This document shows, piece after piece, positions 8,093 through 16,736 of a stretch of DNA of 64,000 nucleotides (position 1 is the stretch's first letter; every line of letters begins with the position of its first letter). Under the pieces are notes generated by a model. That model saw only the letters and a list, made by a program, of their open reading frames with translations. It was not told where the DNA came from and searched no databases. Position numbers and translations under genes: made by a program. The stretch is from an uncultured Eubacteriales bacterium. GTDB taxonomy: Bacteria; Bacillota; Clostridia; Christensenellales; Aristaeellaceae. The stretch covers positions 25,383 through 89,382 of the forward strand of contig URUF01000004.1 in NCBI GenBank assembly GCA_900550955.1. The letters run 5' to 3'.

Positions 8093-8893
8093 ATGAAGAA
8101 GCTATGTTCCCTTTCCGAAGCCATGCAGCAGGTGCGGGACGGCATGTGCGTGGGCCTTGGCGGCAACACGCTCAACCGGGCGCCCATGGCGGCGGTATTT
8201 GCCATGATCCGTCAAGGCCGCAGGCAGCTGCGCATTGTAAAAACCGCGGGCGGCATGGATGTGGACGCGCTATGCCTGGCTGGCTGCGCCAGCGTGGTGG
8301 ACGCGGGGTTTATCAGTTATGAAAGCCAGTACGGCCTGGCGCAGCGCTACCGCAAAAGCGTGCAGAACGGCTTGGTAAAAGCCAACGAGCATGCCTGCTA
8401 TACGGTTATTTCCGCGCTGAGGGCCGCCAGCTATGGCATTCCCTTTATGCCGGTGCGCGGCTTGAAACGCAGCGATTTGCGGCAGGTAAACGAGTATTTT
8501 AAGGATGTGACCGACCCCTTTACCGGCGAAACGCTAGCGGCGGTGCAGGCCATACGGCCTGATGTGGCAGTGGTGCACGCGCAGCTTGCCGACGAACGGG
8601 GAAACGCCCTGTTTGAAGGCCCGAAGTATGAGGACGTGCTTTTATCGCGCGCGGCCAAAAGCGTGATTGTAACGGCGGAGCGAATCGTGGGGGAGGGCTG
8701 GTTTGCCGCCTCGCCACAAAAGGCGGATATTCCGCACTTTTTGGTATCGGCGGTTGCGCATGCGCCGCGCGGCGCGGCGCCCGGCGCGTGCTATGGCTGC
8801 TATGAGCCGGATGAAGCCGCAATCAGGGCTTTCCTTGCGCTGGAGGATGCGGAGGCGCTTGGCGGCTTTCTTGAAAAGGAGCGCAGGCTATGA
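8093..8893 (+). CDS. CoA-transferase subunit A (glutaconate/3-oxoacid CoA-transferase family)
   Basis: 266 residues, family I CoA-transferase alpha-type subunit (MCVGLGGNTLNRAP near the N-terminus; AVVHAQLADERGNALFEGP). The ATG at 8093 follows the previous stop by 7 bases. Its stop overlaps the start of subunit B by 4 bases, so the two are translationally coupled. It would move CoA between an acyl-CoA and a free acid in the cytosol. Here it may dispose of the acyl-CoA made from the BMC aldehyde. Acceptor and donor are unknown. Confidence 0.8.
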   Translation: MKKLCSLSEAMQQVRDGMCVGLGGNTLNRAPMAAVFAMIRQGRRQLRIVKTAGGMDVDALCLAGCASVVDAGFISYESQYGLAQRYRKSVQNGLVKANEHACYTVISALRAASYGIPFMPVRGLKRSDLRQVNEYFKDVTDPFTGETLAAVQAIRPDVAVVHAQLADERGNALFEGPKYEDVLLSRAAKSVIVTAERIVGEGWFAASPQKADIPHFLVSAVAHAPRGAAPGACYGCYEPDEAAIRAFLALEDAEALGGFLEKERRL

Positions 8894-9606
8894 TTCGACC
8901 GTGCGATATGATGACCATCGCCATGGCGCGGCTGATTGAGGATGGCGACACGGTATTCCACGGCGTATCCTCCCACATGCCGATGGTCGCCACGCTGGCG
9001 GCCAAGCGGTTGCACGCGCCAAACGCGGTGCATTTGAACATTCCCGGCGGGGTCGACCCCCAAAAGCCCGTGCTGAACGAATACACCAGCGCGGGCGGGG
9101 AGCTGTGGCAGAACGCCTGCGCAGGCTTCCCGCTGATGGAGGTTTTTGACCTGAGCATGCGCGGCGGGCTGGACGTAGCCTTTCTAAGCGGCGTGCAGTT
9201 TGACGCGGCGGGCAATGTGAACGCCTCTGTAATTGGAGAGTACCGTAGGCCGAAGGTGCGCCTGCCGGGCGGCGCGGGCAGCGCCGTGCTGATTCCTACG
9301 GCCAGGAGGGCGATCATCTGGCGCACCAAGCACGACCGGCGCACGTTTGCCAACAGGGTGGATTTTGTAACGGCACAGGGGAATGTAAGCGAAATTGTAA
9401 CCCCGCTTTGCATCTTTACCATGTATCAGGGCGAACTGATCCTCAAAAGCGTGCATCCCTATTCCTCCATTGAGGAGGTGGCGGAGAACACCGGCTTTCC
9501 CATTCGGTATTTTTCCATCGAGCAAACGCCCCCGCCCACAGAGCGGGAGATGCGCGCGCTTTGGGAGGTGGATCCCATGGACTACCGCAGCATAGAGTTT
9601 CGCTGA
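8890..9606 (+). CDS. CoA-transferase subunit B
   Basis: 238 residues, beta-type partner of the preceding subunit (ATGA overlap). It resembles glutaconate CoA-transferase subunit B, with HLNIPGGVDPQKP, AFLSGVQFDAAGNVN and VDFVTAQGNVSEIVTPL segments. In this family a glutamate of the B-type subunit forms the CoA thioester intermediate. I could not assign that residue here with certainty. The pair in a BMC operon is unusual, because PduL already provides a route from acyl-CoA to acyl phosphate. Confidence 0.78.
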   Translation: MIRPCDMMTIAMARLIEDGDTVFHGVSSHMPMVATLAAKRLHAPNAVHLNIPGGVDPQKPVLNEYTSAGGELWQNACAGFPLMEVFDLSMRGGLDVAFLSGVQFDAAGNVNASVIGEYRRPKVRLPGGAGSAVLIPTARRAIIWRTKHDRRTFANRVDFVTAQGNVSEIVTPLCIFTMYQGELILKSVHPYSSIEEVAENTGFPIRYFSIEQTPPPTEREMRALWEVDPMDYRSIEFR

Positions 9607-9659
9607 AGGCGATTGTCAATGAACCAAAATTCATTGTTCATAGAAAGGAAGTATGGCAT

Positions 9660-10874
9660 ATGTCCCGTTACGACACTTATTTTCTCATGAAGGAAGCCGA
9701 TGTGATCGACTACGTTCGGGCCAAGTATCCCGCCCACTTTGCCCCGGATGCCTCCCTTAGCGTAAAGGAGATTGGCGACGGCAACCTCAACTACGTGTTC
9801 CGCATCTGGGAGGAAAAGACGGGCAAGTCCATTATTGTAAAGCAGGCTGGCGAGGCGCTGCGCATTTCGGCGGAGATGAAGGTTTCCACTGACCGCAACC
9901 GCATCGAAAGCGAGATTCTGCAAATCCAGGATCAGTACGCCCCCGGCCTGGTGCCCAAGATTTACGGCTACGATACGGTGATGTGCGCCTGCGCCATGGA
10001 GGATCTATCCGACCACAAGCTGATGCGCTATGCCCTGATGAACCATGAAACCTTCCCGCGCTTTGCCGAGGATATTTCCACCTACATGGTTAACACCCTG
10101 CTCAAAACCACGGATGTGGCCATGGAGCACAAGGCGAAGAAGGCCATGGTGAAGAGCTTTATCAACCCCGAGCTGTGCGAGATTACCGAGGATTTGGTGC
10201 TGACCGAGCCCTATAACGACTGCAACCGCCGCAACAACGTGTTCCCGCCCATCGCTGATTTTGTGAGGCGCGAGCTGTATGAGGACGAGGCCCTCAAACT
10301 GGCCGTGGCGAAAATCAAGTTTGAATTTATGAACAATGCCCAGGCGCTCATTCACGGCGACCTGCATACCGGCTCTATCTTTGTTAAGCAGGATTCCACC
10401 CGTGTGTTTGACCCCGAGTTTGCTTTCTACGGCCCCATGGGCTACGATATCGGCAATGTTGTCGCCAACATGATCTTTGCCTGGGACAACGGCCGCGCCG
10501 CCGGAGCCGATAGCTTCTGCGACTGGGCGCTGAAAGCGACCGAGGAAACCATAGACCTGTTCTGCCAAAAGTTCCTTGCCTGCTTTGACGAGTGCGTGAC
10601 CGACCTGATGGCCAAAACGCCCGGCTTTAAGCAGTACTATCTGGAGAGCATCCTGTCCGACACGGCGGCCTATGCGGGCACCGAGCTGATTCGCCGCACG
10701 GTGGGCATGGCCAACGTAAAGGACGTAACCACCATTGCCGACGAAGGAAAACGCGCGCACGCGGAGAAGGTAAATATTCTGTGCGGCAAGGACTACATCA
10801 TGAACCGTACCGGCTTCAAGACCGGCGCGGACTTCATAGCCGCTGTGAAGCGTGCGGACGAAGCCGCAAAATAA
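9660..10874 (+). CDS. mtnK: 5-methylthioribose kinase (MtnK)
   Basis: 404 residues, the usual length for MtnK. It belongs to the protein-kinase-like aminoglycoside phosphotransferase fold, with catalytic loop HGDLHTGSIF (Asp234), metal-binding DPEFAFYG (Asp251, Glu253) and the N-terminal LSVKEIGDGNLNYVFRI typical of MtnK. It phosphorylates O-1 of 5-methylthioribose with ATP. Enzymes of this family can also serve 5-deoxyribose in the DHAP shunt. ATG at 9660 is about 10 bases after an AAAGGA site. mtnK and mtnA adjacent, as in Bacillus, but without mtnW/X/B/D here, points away from methionine regeneration and towards cleavage by the aldolase. Confidence 0.92.
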   Translation: MSRYDTYFLMKEADVIDYVRAKYPAHFAPDASLSVKEIGDGNLNYVFRIWEEKTGKSIIVKQAGEALRISAEMKVSTDRNRIESEILQIQDQYAPGLVPKIYGYDTVMCACAMEDLSDHKLMRYALMNHETFPRFAEDISTYMVNTLLKTTDVAMEHKAKKAMVKSFINPELCEITEDLVLTEPYNDCNRRNNVFPPIADFVRRELYEDEALKLAVAKIKFEFMNNAQALIHGDLHTGSIFVKQDSTRVFDPEFAFYGPMGYDIGNVVANMIFAWDNGRAAGADSFCDWALKATEETIDLFCQKFLACFDECVTDLMAKTPGFKQYYLESILSDTAAYAGTELIRRTVGMANVKDVTTIADEGKRAHAEKVNILCGKDYIMNRTGFKTGADFIAAVKRADEAAK

Positions 10875-10891
10875 GGAGGTAGGATGGAACC

Positions 10892-11989
10892 ATGGCTGAA
10901 AAAAACATCATGAGCTATGAAACCGTTGCGCTGGACGATGAAAAAAGCGCGCTGGTGATTCTGGATCAAACCAAGCTGCCCTATGAGGTGGAAATTCTGA
11001 ACCTGACGGAGCAAAAGGACATTTGGAACGCCATTTACCTTTTGCAGGTGCGCGGCGCGCCCGCAATTGGCGTTGCGGCAGGCTTTGGCATATACCTGGC
11101 CGCCAAGCGGATTCAGGCCGATACCTATGAGTCGTTTTATGCGCAGTTCAAGGAGGCGAAGGAGTATTTGAACTCCTCCCGCCCCACGGCGGTGAACCTG
11201 TCCTGGGCCCTGAACCGCATGGAAAAGGTTGTGCTGGACAACAAAGAGAAAAGCATTCCCGAGCTTAAGGCGCTTTTGCACAAGGAATGCGTAGCCATCA
11301 AGGACGAGGACGTATGGATGTGCCGCCAGATTGGCGAATACGGCCTGAGCCTGATTAAGGATGGCGACGGTATCCTTACGCACTGCAACGCCGGGCAGCT
11401 GGCAACCTCCAAGTATGGCACGGCGCTGGCCCCCATCCACCTTGGGCGCGAGCGCGGCATGAACTTTCGCGTGTTTACGGATGAAACCCGCCCGCTATTG
11501 CAGGGCGCGCGCCTTTCCGCCTTTGAAATGCAAGCCGACGGCGTGGATACGACCGTGATTTGCGATAACATGGCCTCCCAGGTGATGAAGAACGGGTGGG
11601 TGAACGCCGTGTTCGTCGGCTGCGACCGCGTGGCGGCCAACGGCGACGCATGCAACAAGATCGGCACATCCGGCGTGGCGATTCTGGCCAAGTATTACGG
11701 CGTGCCCTTCTATGTGCTGGGCCCCACCTCCACCATCGATATGAGCATCGAGAAGGGCGAGGATATCACCATCGAGCAGCGCCCCGCCGGGGAAGTGACC
11801 GAGATGTGGTATAAAAAGCGCATGGCCCCGGAAGGCGTAAAGGTATATAACCCCGCTTTTGACTTTGCTGATAACGAACTGATTGCCGGTATCGTAACGG
11901 AGTATGGTATCGCCCGTCCGCCCTATAACGAGAGCCTGAAGGAAATTTTCCGTAAGAAGGCGGAGGCCGAGGCCGCCAAGAAGAAGTGA
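10892..11989 (+). CDS. mtnA: S-methyl-5-thioribose-1-phosphate isomerase (MtnA)
   Basis: 365 residues. The aldose-ketose isomerase of the eIF2B-related family has its catalytic Cys165 in [10 protein letters not shown] and Asp245 in [10 protein letters not shown], matching Bacillus Cys160 and Asp240. It converts methylthioribose-1-phosphate, or 5-deoxyribose-1-phosphate, to the ribulose-1-phosphate form cleaved by class II aldolase. RBS AAGGAGGTAGG precedes the ATG at 10892. The Ala/Lys/Glu-rich C-terminal tail is slightly longer than in the core family. There is no obvious encapsulation peptide, so it may act in the cytosol. Confidence 0.93.
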   Translation: MAEKNIMSYETVALDDEKSALVILDQTKLPYEVEILNLTEQKDIWNAIYLLQVRGAPAIGVAAGFGIYLAAKRIQADTYESFYAQFKEAKEYLNSSRPTAVNLSWALNRMEKVVLDNKEKSIPELKALLHKECVAIKDEDVWMCRQIGEYGLSLIKDGDGILTHCNAGQLATSKYGTALAPIHLGRERGMNFRVFTDETRPLLQGARLSAFEMQADGVDTTVICDNMASQVMKNGWVNAVFVGCDRVAANGDACNKIGTSGVAILAKYYGVPFYVLGPTSTIDMSIEKGEDITIEQRPAGEVTEMWYKKRMAPEGVKVYNPAFDFADNELIAGIVTEYGIARPPYNESLKEIFRKKAEAEAAKKK

Positions 11990-12003
11990 GAGGAAAAGCA
12001 GGG

Positions 12004-12037
12004 GCATTGGGGCGCTGGCGGCGTAACGCCCCAATGC
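12004..12037 (+). other. Intercistronic stem-loop between mtnA and pduL
   Basis: A perfect 11-base stem (GCATTGGGGCG with its complement, 12-base loop) lies in the 77-base gap. With no T-run it is more likely an RNA-stability or processing element than a terminator. It could set different levels for sugar-activation and aldehyde-processing enzymes. Confidence 0.6.
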
Positions 12038-12066
12038 AGCGCTTGCTTTTGCCCGGAGGGTGACGT

Positions 12067-12987
12067 ATGAACGAGAAGGAGCTGCGCGCAGCGGTGGAGC
12101 GGGCCGTCCTTTCGGAGTTGGCAAAGACCGGCGAGCCCTACGTGCCGGTAACGTCCTCCAACCGCCATGTGCATTTGAGCCAGGCGGATGTGGAACGGCT
12201 GTTTGGCGCTGGCTACCGCCTGACCAAGCTGCGCGACTTGGTGCAGCCGGGGCAGTTTGCCTGCAACGAGAGCGTGACCATTGAAACCCAAAGGGGCAAG
12301 CTGGCCCTGCGCGTTGTGGGCCCGGCCCGCAAGGAAACGCAGGTGGAGCTTAGCTTTACCGACGCGGTGAAACTGGGCCTGACGCCGCCGGTGCGCATGT
12401 CGGGCGAGCTGGAAGGCAGCCCGGGCTGCACGCTAAGCAATGGGGATGCGCGCATTTCCATTCCCCGCGGCGTGATTGTGGCCGCCCGGCACCTGCACCT
12501 GGCCCCGGACGAGGCGCGCGCCTTTGGCGTAAAGGACGGCGACATAGTAAGCCTGCGTGTGGAGGGCGCGCGCGCGGCGACGTTGGAAAACGTCATTGTG
12601 CGCAGCGGGGAGGCGCACCTGATGGAGGCGCATATCGACAAGGACGAGGCCAACGCCTGCGGCCTTGCGGATGGGCAGCTTTGCCGGGTGATTCGGGAAG
12701 GTTCGCCTTTCGCGGCTTGCGCCGCAAACGCGGGGCCGGCCGGGAAGCGGGGCGGCATACCGGCAAACGCGGCCCCCGCGCAGGCGGCGTTACAGCCAAA
12801 ACCGCCTAAGAAGGAAACGCTGCTTGACCTTTCAAAGGAACCCCGCCGCCTGATTACCGAGGAGGATGTGCGCACGGCGGCCAGGGATGGCTACAAAATC
12901 ATCCGCCACGCTGGCGACGCGATTATCACGCCTTTGGCGCGCGATAGCGCGTTGGAGAAGCGCGTGGAACTGATACCTGTGCTTTGA
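12067..12987 (+). CDS. pduL: BMC phosphotransacylase PduL with EutQ-like C-terminal extension
   Basis: 306 residues; PduL proteins are usually about 210. It converts acyl-CoA plus phosphate to acyl phosphate and recycles CoA inside the shell. The zinc-binding histidines are visible: SNRHVHLS (His34, His36), AARHLHL (His142, His144) and EAHIDKDEAN (His189). Residues 1-20 (NEKELRAAVERAVLSEL) form an amphipathic helix like an encapsulation peptide. After a Pro/Ala-rich linker (about 215-265), the last 40 residues (RRLITEEDVRTAARDG, then IITPLARD) resemble the N-terminal segment of EutQ and other BMC proteins. No acetate kinase gene follows. Confidence 0.88.
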   Translation: MNEKELRAAVERAVLSELAKTGEPYVPVTSSNRHVHLSQADVERLFGAGYRLTKLRDLVQPGQFACNESVTIETQRGKLALRVVGPARKETQVELSFTDAVKLGLTPPVRMSGELEGSPGCTLSNGDARISIPRGVIVAARHLHLAPDEARAFGVKDGDIVSLRVEGARAATLENVIVRSGEAHLMEAHIDKDEANACGLADGQLCRVIREGSPFAACAANAGPAGKRGGIPANAAPAQAALQPKPPKKETLLDLSKEPRRLITEEDVRTAARDGYKIIRHAGDAIITPLARDSALEKRVELIPVL

Positions 12988-13028
12988 CATAGCTGCGGGG
13001 CAACCCGCAAGGATGAGAGGGAACATAC

Positions 13029-14459
13029 ATGGCATTGACAGAACAGCAAATCAGGCAGATCACGGATGAAATCGTGCGCAGCCTGTCCGGCTCGATGAAA
13101 ACGGAAGCTTCCGCGCCGCACAGCCAGCATGGCGAATGCACAGGCCGTTGGCTGTGCGATACCGCCGAGGAAGCGGTGGCGAACGCCAAGGCCGCCCAGG
13201 CGCAGCTGGCGGAGATGTCGCTGGAAAAGCGGGGCGAGCTGGTGGCCGCCATGCGCAAGGCGGGCATTGATAACGCGGAATACCTGGCAAAGCTGGCGCA
13301 CGAGGAAACGGGCTATGGCCGCGTGGCGGACAAGGTACAAAAGAACCTGCTGGTAAGCCGCCGCACCCCGGGCGTAGAGGATTTGGTGACCCGCTGCGAA
13401 ACGGGCGACAAGGGCATGATGCTGATTGAGCAGGCGCCATTTGGCGTGATCGGTTCCATTACGCCCTCCACCAATCCCACCTCCACGGTCATCAACAACT
13501 CCATCAGCATGATCGCTGCGGGCAACGCTGTGGTGTTTAATCCGCATCCCGCCGCCAAGCGCGCCTCGCAGGAGGCCATGCGCCTGATGGTGGAGGCCAT
13601 CGTTTCTGCGGGAGGCCCGGCCGCGCTTATTACCACCGTAAAGGAACCAACCTTGGAGAGCGGCCAGGCGATTATGACCCACAAGGATATTCCGCTTTTG
13701 AGCATTACGGGCGGCGAGGCAGTGGTGAAGGTGGCCATGAAAACCGGGAAAAAGGTCATTGCCGCGGGGCCGGGCAACCCGCCCGTCATTGTGGACGACA
13801 CGGCCGATATTCCCGAGGCCGCCAAGCGCATTGTGGATGGCGCGGCGTTTGACAACAACGTGCTGTGCATTGCCGAGAAGGAGGTTTTTGCCTTCTCAGG
13901 CATCGCGGACAGGCTCATGAGCGAGATGGAGCGCTGCGGCGCCGTTCGCATCTATGGCGCGGATATCGACAAGGTGCTGAAAACCACGCTGATTCAAAAG
14001 GACGGCAGGTACGTTATCAACCGCAAGTATGTGGGGCATGATGTGGCGGTTATCCTGCGCGACAGCGGGGTTGGCTTCAGCGGGAACCCGCGCCTGGTCA
14101 TTGCGGAAGTGGACCGCGACCATCCCTTTGTGATGACGGAGATGCTTATGCCCGTTTTGGCGATTGTGCGCGTGCACGATATCGACGAGGCGGTGGAGGA
14201 GGCCTTCCGGGCTGAGCAAGGCTGCAAGCATTCCGCCATGATCCATTCCACGAACGTGCATAACATGAGCAAGGCCGCGCGCAGGCTGAACACCACCATT
14301 TTTGTAAAGAACTCTTCCAGCTTTTCCGGCTTGGGCTTTGACGGCGAGGGCTACACCACCATGACCATTGCTACGCCCACGGGCGAGGGGGTAACCAGCG
14401 CCCGCTCCTTTACCAGGCTGCGCCGCTGCGTGCTGTACGGGGATTTCCGCATTTGCTGA
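13029..14459 (+). CDS. CoA-acylating aldehyde dehydrogenase, BMC type (PduP/EutE-like)
   Basis: 476 residues. It oxidises an aldehyde with NAD+ and CoA to acyl-CoA in the compartment lumen. Catalytic Cys280 lies in AAFDNNVLCIAEKE. The glycine-rich AAGPGNPPVIVDD and TPSTNPTSTVINN segments are characteristic of PduP/EutE. Residues 1-20 (TEQQIRQITDEIVRSLSG) form an amphipathic encapsulation helix, followed by a flexible linker. It would consume the acetaldehyde or methylthioacetaldehyde released by the aldolase. Chain-length preference cannot be read from sequence. Confidence 0.93.
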   Translation: MALTEQQIRQITDEIVRSLSGSMKTEASAPHSQHGECTGRWLCDTAEEAVANAKAAQAQLAEMSLEKRGELVAAMRKAGIDNAEYLAKLAHEETGYGRVADKVQKNLLVSRRTPGVEDLVTRCETGDKGMMLIEQAPFGVIGSITPSTNPTSTVINNSISMIAAGNAVVFNPHPAAKRASQEAMRLMVEAIVSAGGPAALITTVKEPTLESGQAIMTHKDIPLLSITGGEAVVKVAMKTGKKVIAAGPGNPPVIVDDTADIPEAAKRIVDGAAFDNNVLCIAEKEVFAFSGIADRLMSEMERCGAVRIYGADIDKVLKTTLIQKDGRYVINRKYVGHDVAVILRDSGVGFSGNPRLVIAEVDRDHPFVMTEMLMPVLAIVRVHDIDEAVEEAFRAEQGCKHSAMIHSTNVHNMSKAARRLNTTIFVKNSSSFSGLGFDGEGYTTMTIATPTGEGVTSARSFTRLRRCVLYGDFRIC

Positions 14460-14486
14460 CGCGCGCCTTTGGGAGGGAATGCTGAA

Positions 14487-15815
14487 ATGACGATTGTTGA
14501 ACAGGTTCGCGCTGCCGGCGTGGTGGGCGCGGGCGGGGCCGGCTTTCCCACGCATGTGAAGCTGAATGGCAGGGCGGAATGGGTGATTGCCAACGGCGCG
14601 GAGTGCGAGCCGCTGCTTAGGGTGGATCAGCTGCTGATGCAGCGCGAGGCAGACCGCGTTGTGCGAGGGCTGGAGCTGGCCATGGAGGCGACCGGCGCGT
14701 CCAACGGCGTGATTGCTACCAAAGCGCATTATGAGGCGGCGGTGCGGGCGCTGCGGGAGGCTACCAACGGGCATGCCAATATCAGGCTGCATTTGTTGGA
14801 CAGCTATTACCCATCTGGGGATGAAAAGTCCATCATCTTTGAGGTAACCGGGCGGGTGGTGCCCAGCGGCAGGCTGCCCTTGGACGTGGGCTGCGTGGTG
14901 AGCAACGTAGCCACCCTTGCCAATATTGCCCAGGCAGCGGAGGGCGGCCCGGTTGTGGATAAGGATGTAACCGTGGGCGGCGCTGTGCCGGAGCCGGTTA
15001 CGGTGCGGGTGCCCGTGGGCACGGCCTATCGTGAGGTGATCGCGCTTTCGGGCTTCCGGGGCAGCGCGGAGGAGTATGCGCTGATTGTTGGCGGGCCCTG
15101 CATGGGCAAGCTGGAAAGCGATTGGGACAGTCCCGTGACCAAAACGACAGGCGGGCTGCTGGTGCTGCCCAAAACGCATCCATTGATTGCGCGGCGCATG
15201 CAAAGCCTGCATCGCCAGCTCAAACTGGCGCGCGCCGTGTGCTGCCAGTGCAGCCAATGCACGCAGATGTGCCCGCGCAACGCTTTGGGGCTAGGCGTGC
15301 AGCCTCACAAGGCCATGCGGGCAATCACCACGGGCAACGGGGCGCTGCTGGGCGATCCCGCTGCGGTATTGGCCTGCTCCAGCTGCGGCGTGTGCACCAA
15401 CTATGCCTGCAGCATGGGCCTTTCGCCCTCCGTGGTGATGGCGCTGCTTAAGGAAGAAATGGGCAAGGCGGGCATGCGGCCCGTGCCGGAGAAGGACATT
15501 GTGCCGGATCCGTTTGTGACGCTCAAACGGGTGCCGGTCAAGCGGCTGATTGCCCGCATGGGCTTGACGGCCTATGATACGCCCGCGCCCTATGCGGACA
15601 TGCGCTATATGCCCGCCAAGGTAAGGCTTCCGCTCAAGCAGCACGTGGGCGCGCCGGGCGTGCCGGTGGTAAAGCCGGGCGATAGGGTGCGCCGGGGCGA
15701 CGTGATTGCGGAAATTCCCGAAAAGGCGCTCGGCGCAAGGCTGCACGCCTCCATTGACGGAACGGTCACGGCTGTTGATACAAGCATCGAGATCACAGGA
15801 GGTGAAGGCGCATGA
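14487..15815 (+). CDS. PduS/RnfC-like iron-sulfur flavoprotein
   Basis: 442 residues. It has an N-terminal RnfC-like flavin/NADH domain (GVVGAGGAGFPTHVK; GAECEPLL), an SLBB-like region, two 4Fe-4S motifs (CCQCSQCTQMCP near 252 and CSSCGVCTNYACS near 300) and a C-terminal lipoyl-like PGDRVRRGDVIAEIPE fold. The ATG at 14487 follows GGGAGGGAA. In Pdu compartments PduS reduces cobalamin and pairs with BMC-T PduT. No B12 enzyme is encoded here, so a role moving electrons from NADH across the shell through the adjacent BMC-T is more likely. Its stop overlaps the BMC-T start by 4 bases. Confidence 0.88.
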   Translation: MTIVEQVRAAGVVGAGGAGFPTHVKLNGRAEWVIANGAECEPLLRVDQLLMQREADRVVRGLELAMEATGASNGVIATKAHYEAAVRALREATNGHANIRLHLLDSYYPSGDEKSIIFEVTGRVVPSGRLPLDVGCVVSNVATLANIAQAAEGGPVVDKDVTVGGAVPEPVTVRVPVGTAYREVIALSGFRGSAEEYALIVGGPCMGKLESDWDSPVTKTTGGLLVLPKTHPLIARRMQSLHRQLKLARAVCCQCSQCTQMCPRNALGLGVQPHKAMRAITTGNGALLGDPAAVLACSSCGVCTNYACSMGLSPSVVMALLKEEMGKAGMRPVPEKDIVPDPFVTLKRVPVKRLIARMGLTAYDTPAPYADMRYMPAKVRLPLKQHVGAPGVPVVKPGDRVRRGDVIAEIPEKALGARLHASIDGTVTAVDTSIEITGGEGA

Positions 15816-16357
15816 CGGCCATCGGCGTGGTAGAAACGCTCAGCATTCCCCTGGGGGTGTTGGCGGGCGATCAGATGGTTAAAACCGCCGAGGTGGCGCT
15901 GGTAACCGCCCAAACGGTGTGCGCGGGCAAGTACATCGTTGTGGTGAGCGGCGAGGTGGCGGCGGTCAAATCCGCCGTGAGCGCGGGTGTGAAAAGCGCC
16001 GGTGCATCCCTGGTGGACAGCCTGGTTATCCCCAACGTGGATGAGCGCGTGATTGCCGCCATGGCGAGCGCGTGCCCTGGGGAGCAGGTTCAGGCCGTTG
16101 GCGTGGTGGAAACCTTCTCGCTTGCCAGCGCCATCAGCGTGGCAGATATCGCAGTTAAAGCCGCGGACGTGGAGCTGATCGAGGTGCGCCTGGGGCGCGG
16201 CATGGGCGGCAAATCCTTCGTGATTGTCACGGGCGAGGTGGCGGCTGTGGAAGCGGCGGTGGGAGCGGCCCAGAAGGGGGAGGAGCCAAAGGGGCTGATC
16301 GCATCCAGCGTGGTGATCCCCTCGCCGCACATGGATATGGTTCGCGCGCTGCTGTAA
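15812..16357 (+). CDS. Tandem-domain shell protein BMC-T (PduT-like)
   Basis: 181 residues made of two BMC domains (about 1-90 and 95-181), each starting with the IGVVET/VGVVET strand. It forms pseudohexameric shell trimers. Cys37 in TVCAGKY aligns with the pore cysteine of PduT that ligates a 4Fe-4S cluster, and the PduS-like gene overlaps upstream, so an electron-conducting pore is plausible. The start ATGA overlaps the previous stop. Confidence 0.93.
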   Translation: MTAIGVVETLSIPLGVLAGDQMVKTAEVALVTAQTVCAGKYIVVVSGEVAAVKSAVSAGVKSAGASLVDSLVIPNVDERVIAAMASACPGEQVQAVGVVETFSLASAISVADIAVKAADVELIEVRLGRGMGGKSFVIVTGEVAAVEAAVGAAQKGEEPKGLIASSVVIPSPHMDMVRALL

Positions 16358-16411
16358 CGCCGCGCGGAAATAGAAAGGAACAGCGAATCTAAAGGCAAAG
16401 GAGTTTTTGCA

Positions 16412-16714
16412 ATGCAGGAAGCGTTGGGCATGATTGAAACCAAGGGTTTGGTGGGAGCCATCGAGGCGGCGGACGCCATGGTGAAGGCCGCGAATGTGCA
16501 CTTGATTGGCAAGGAGCATGTGGGCGGAGGCCTGGTAACGGTGATGGTGCGCGGCGACGTGGGCGCGGTGAAGGCCTCGGTGGAGGCGGGCGGAGCTGCC
16601 GCCAAGCGCGTTGGCGAGCTGATTAGCGTGCATGTGATCCCGCGTCCCCACAGCGATGTGGAAGAAATCCTTCCCAAGGCAGCCTCTGCCGCTGCAAAAG
16701 CCATAAAGGCATAA
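16412..16714 (+). CDS. Hexameric shell protein BMC-H, copy 1
   Basis: 100 residues, single BMC domain ([20 protein letters not shown]; PduA/CcmK family). The pore region [20 protein letters not shown] gives a small polar pore. The tail is longer than in copy 2 and Ala/Lys-rich ([13 protein letters not shown]). It is nearly identical over the first 85 residues to the next gene, a recent tandem duplication. AAAGGAG site before the ATG. Confidence 0.95.
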   Translation: MQEALGMIETKGLVGAIEAADAMVKAANVHLIGKEHVGGGLVTVMVRGDVGAVKASVEAGGAAAKRVGELISVHVIPRPHSDVEEILPKAASAAAKAIKA

Positions 16715-16736
16715 TAATGAGAGGAGATACGGCGTT

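Noticed and set aside
9660..11989. Methionine salvage pathway via MtnK and MtnA
   Set aside because: The downstream dehydratase, enolase/phosphatase and dioxygenase genes are absent and the operon instead supplies an aldolase and BMC enzymes. Salvage through methionine is therefore unlikely, though the rest of the genome was not seen.
13896..15257. Long minus-strand open frame opposite the aldehyde dehydrogenase and PduS-like genes
   Set aside because: A GC-rich shadow: His/Arg/Gly-rich product, no family resemblance, fully antisense to two well-supported genes. The same applies to other long antisense frames, such as 17-1768 and 36878-38611 on the minus strand.
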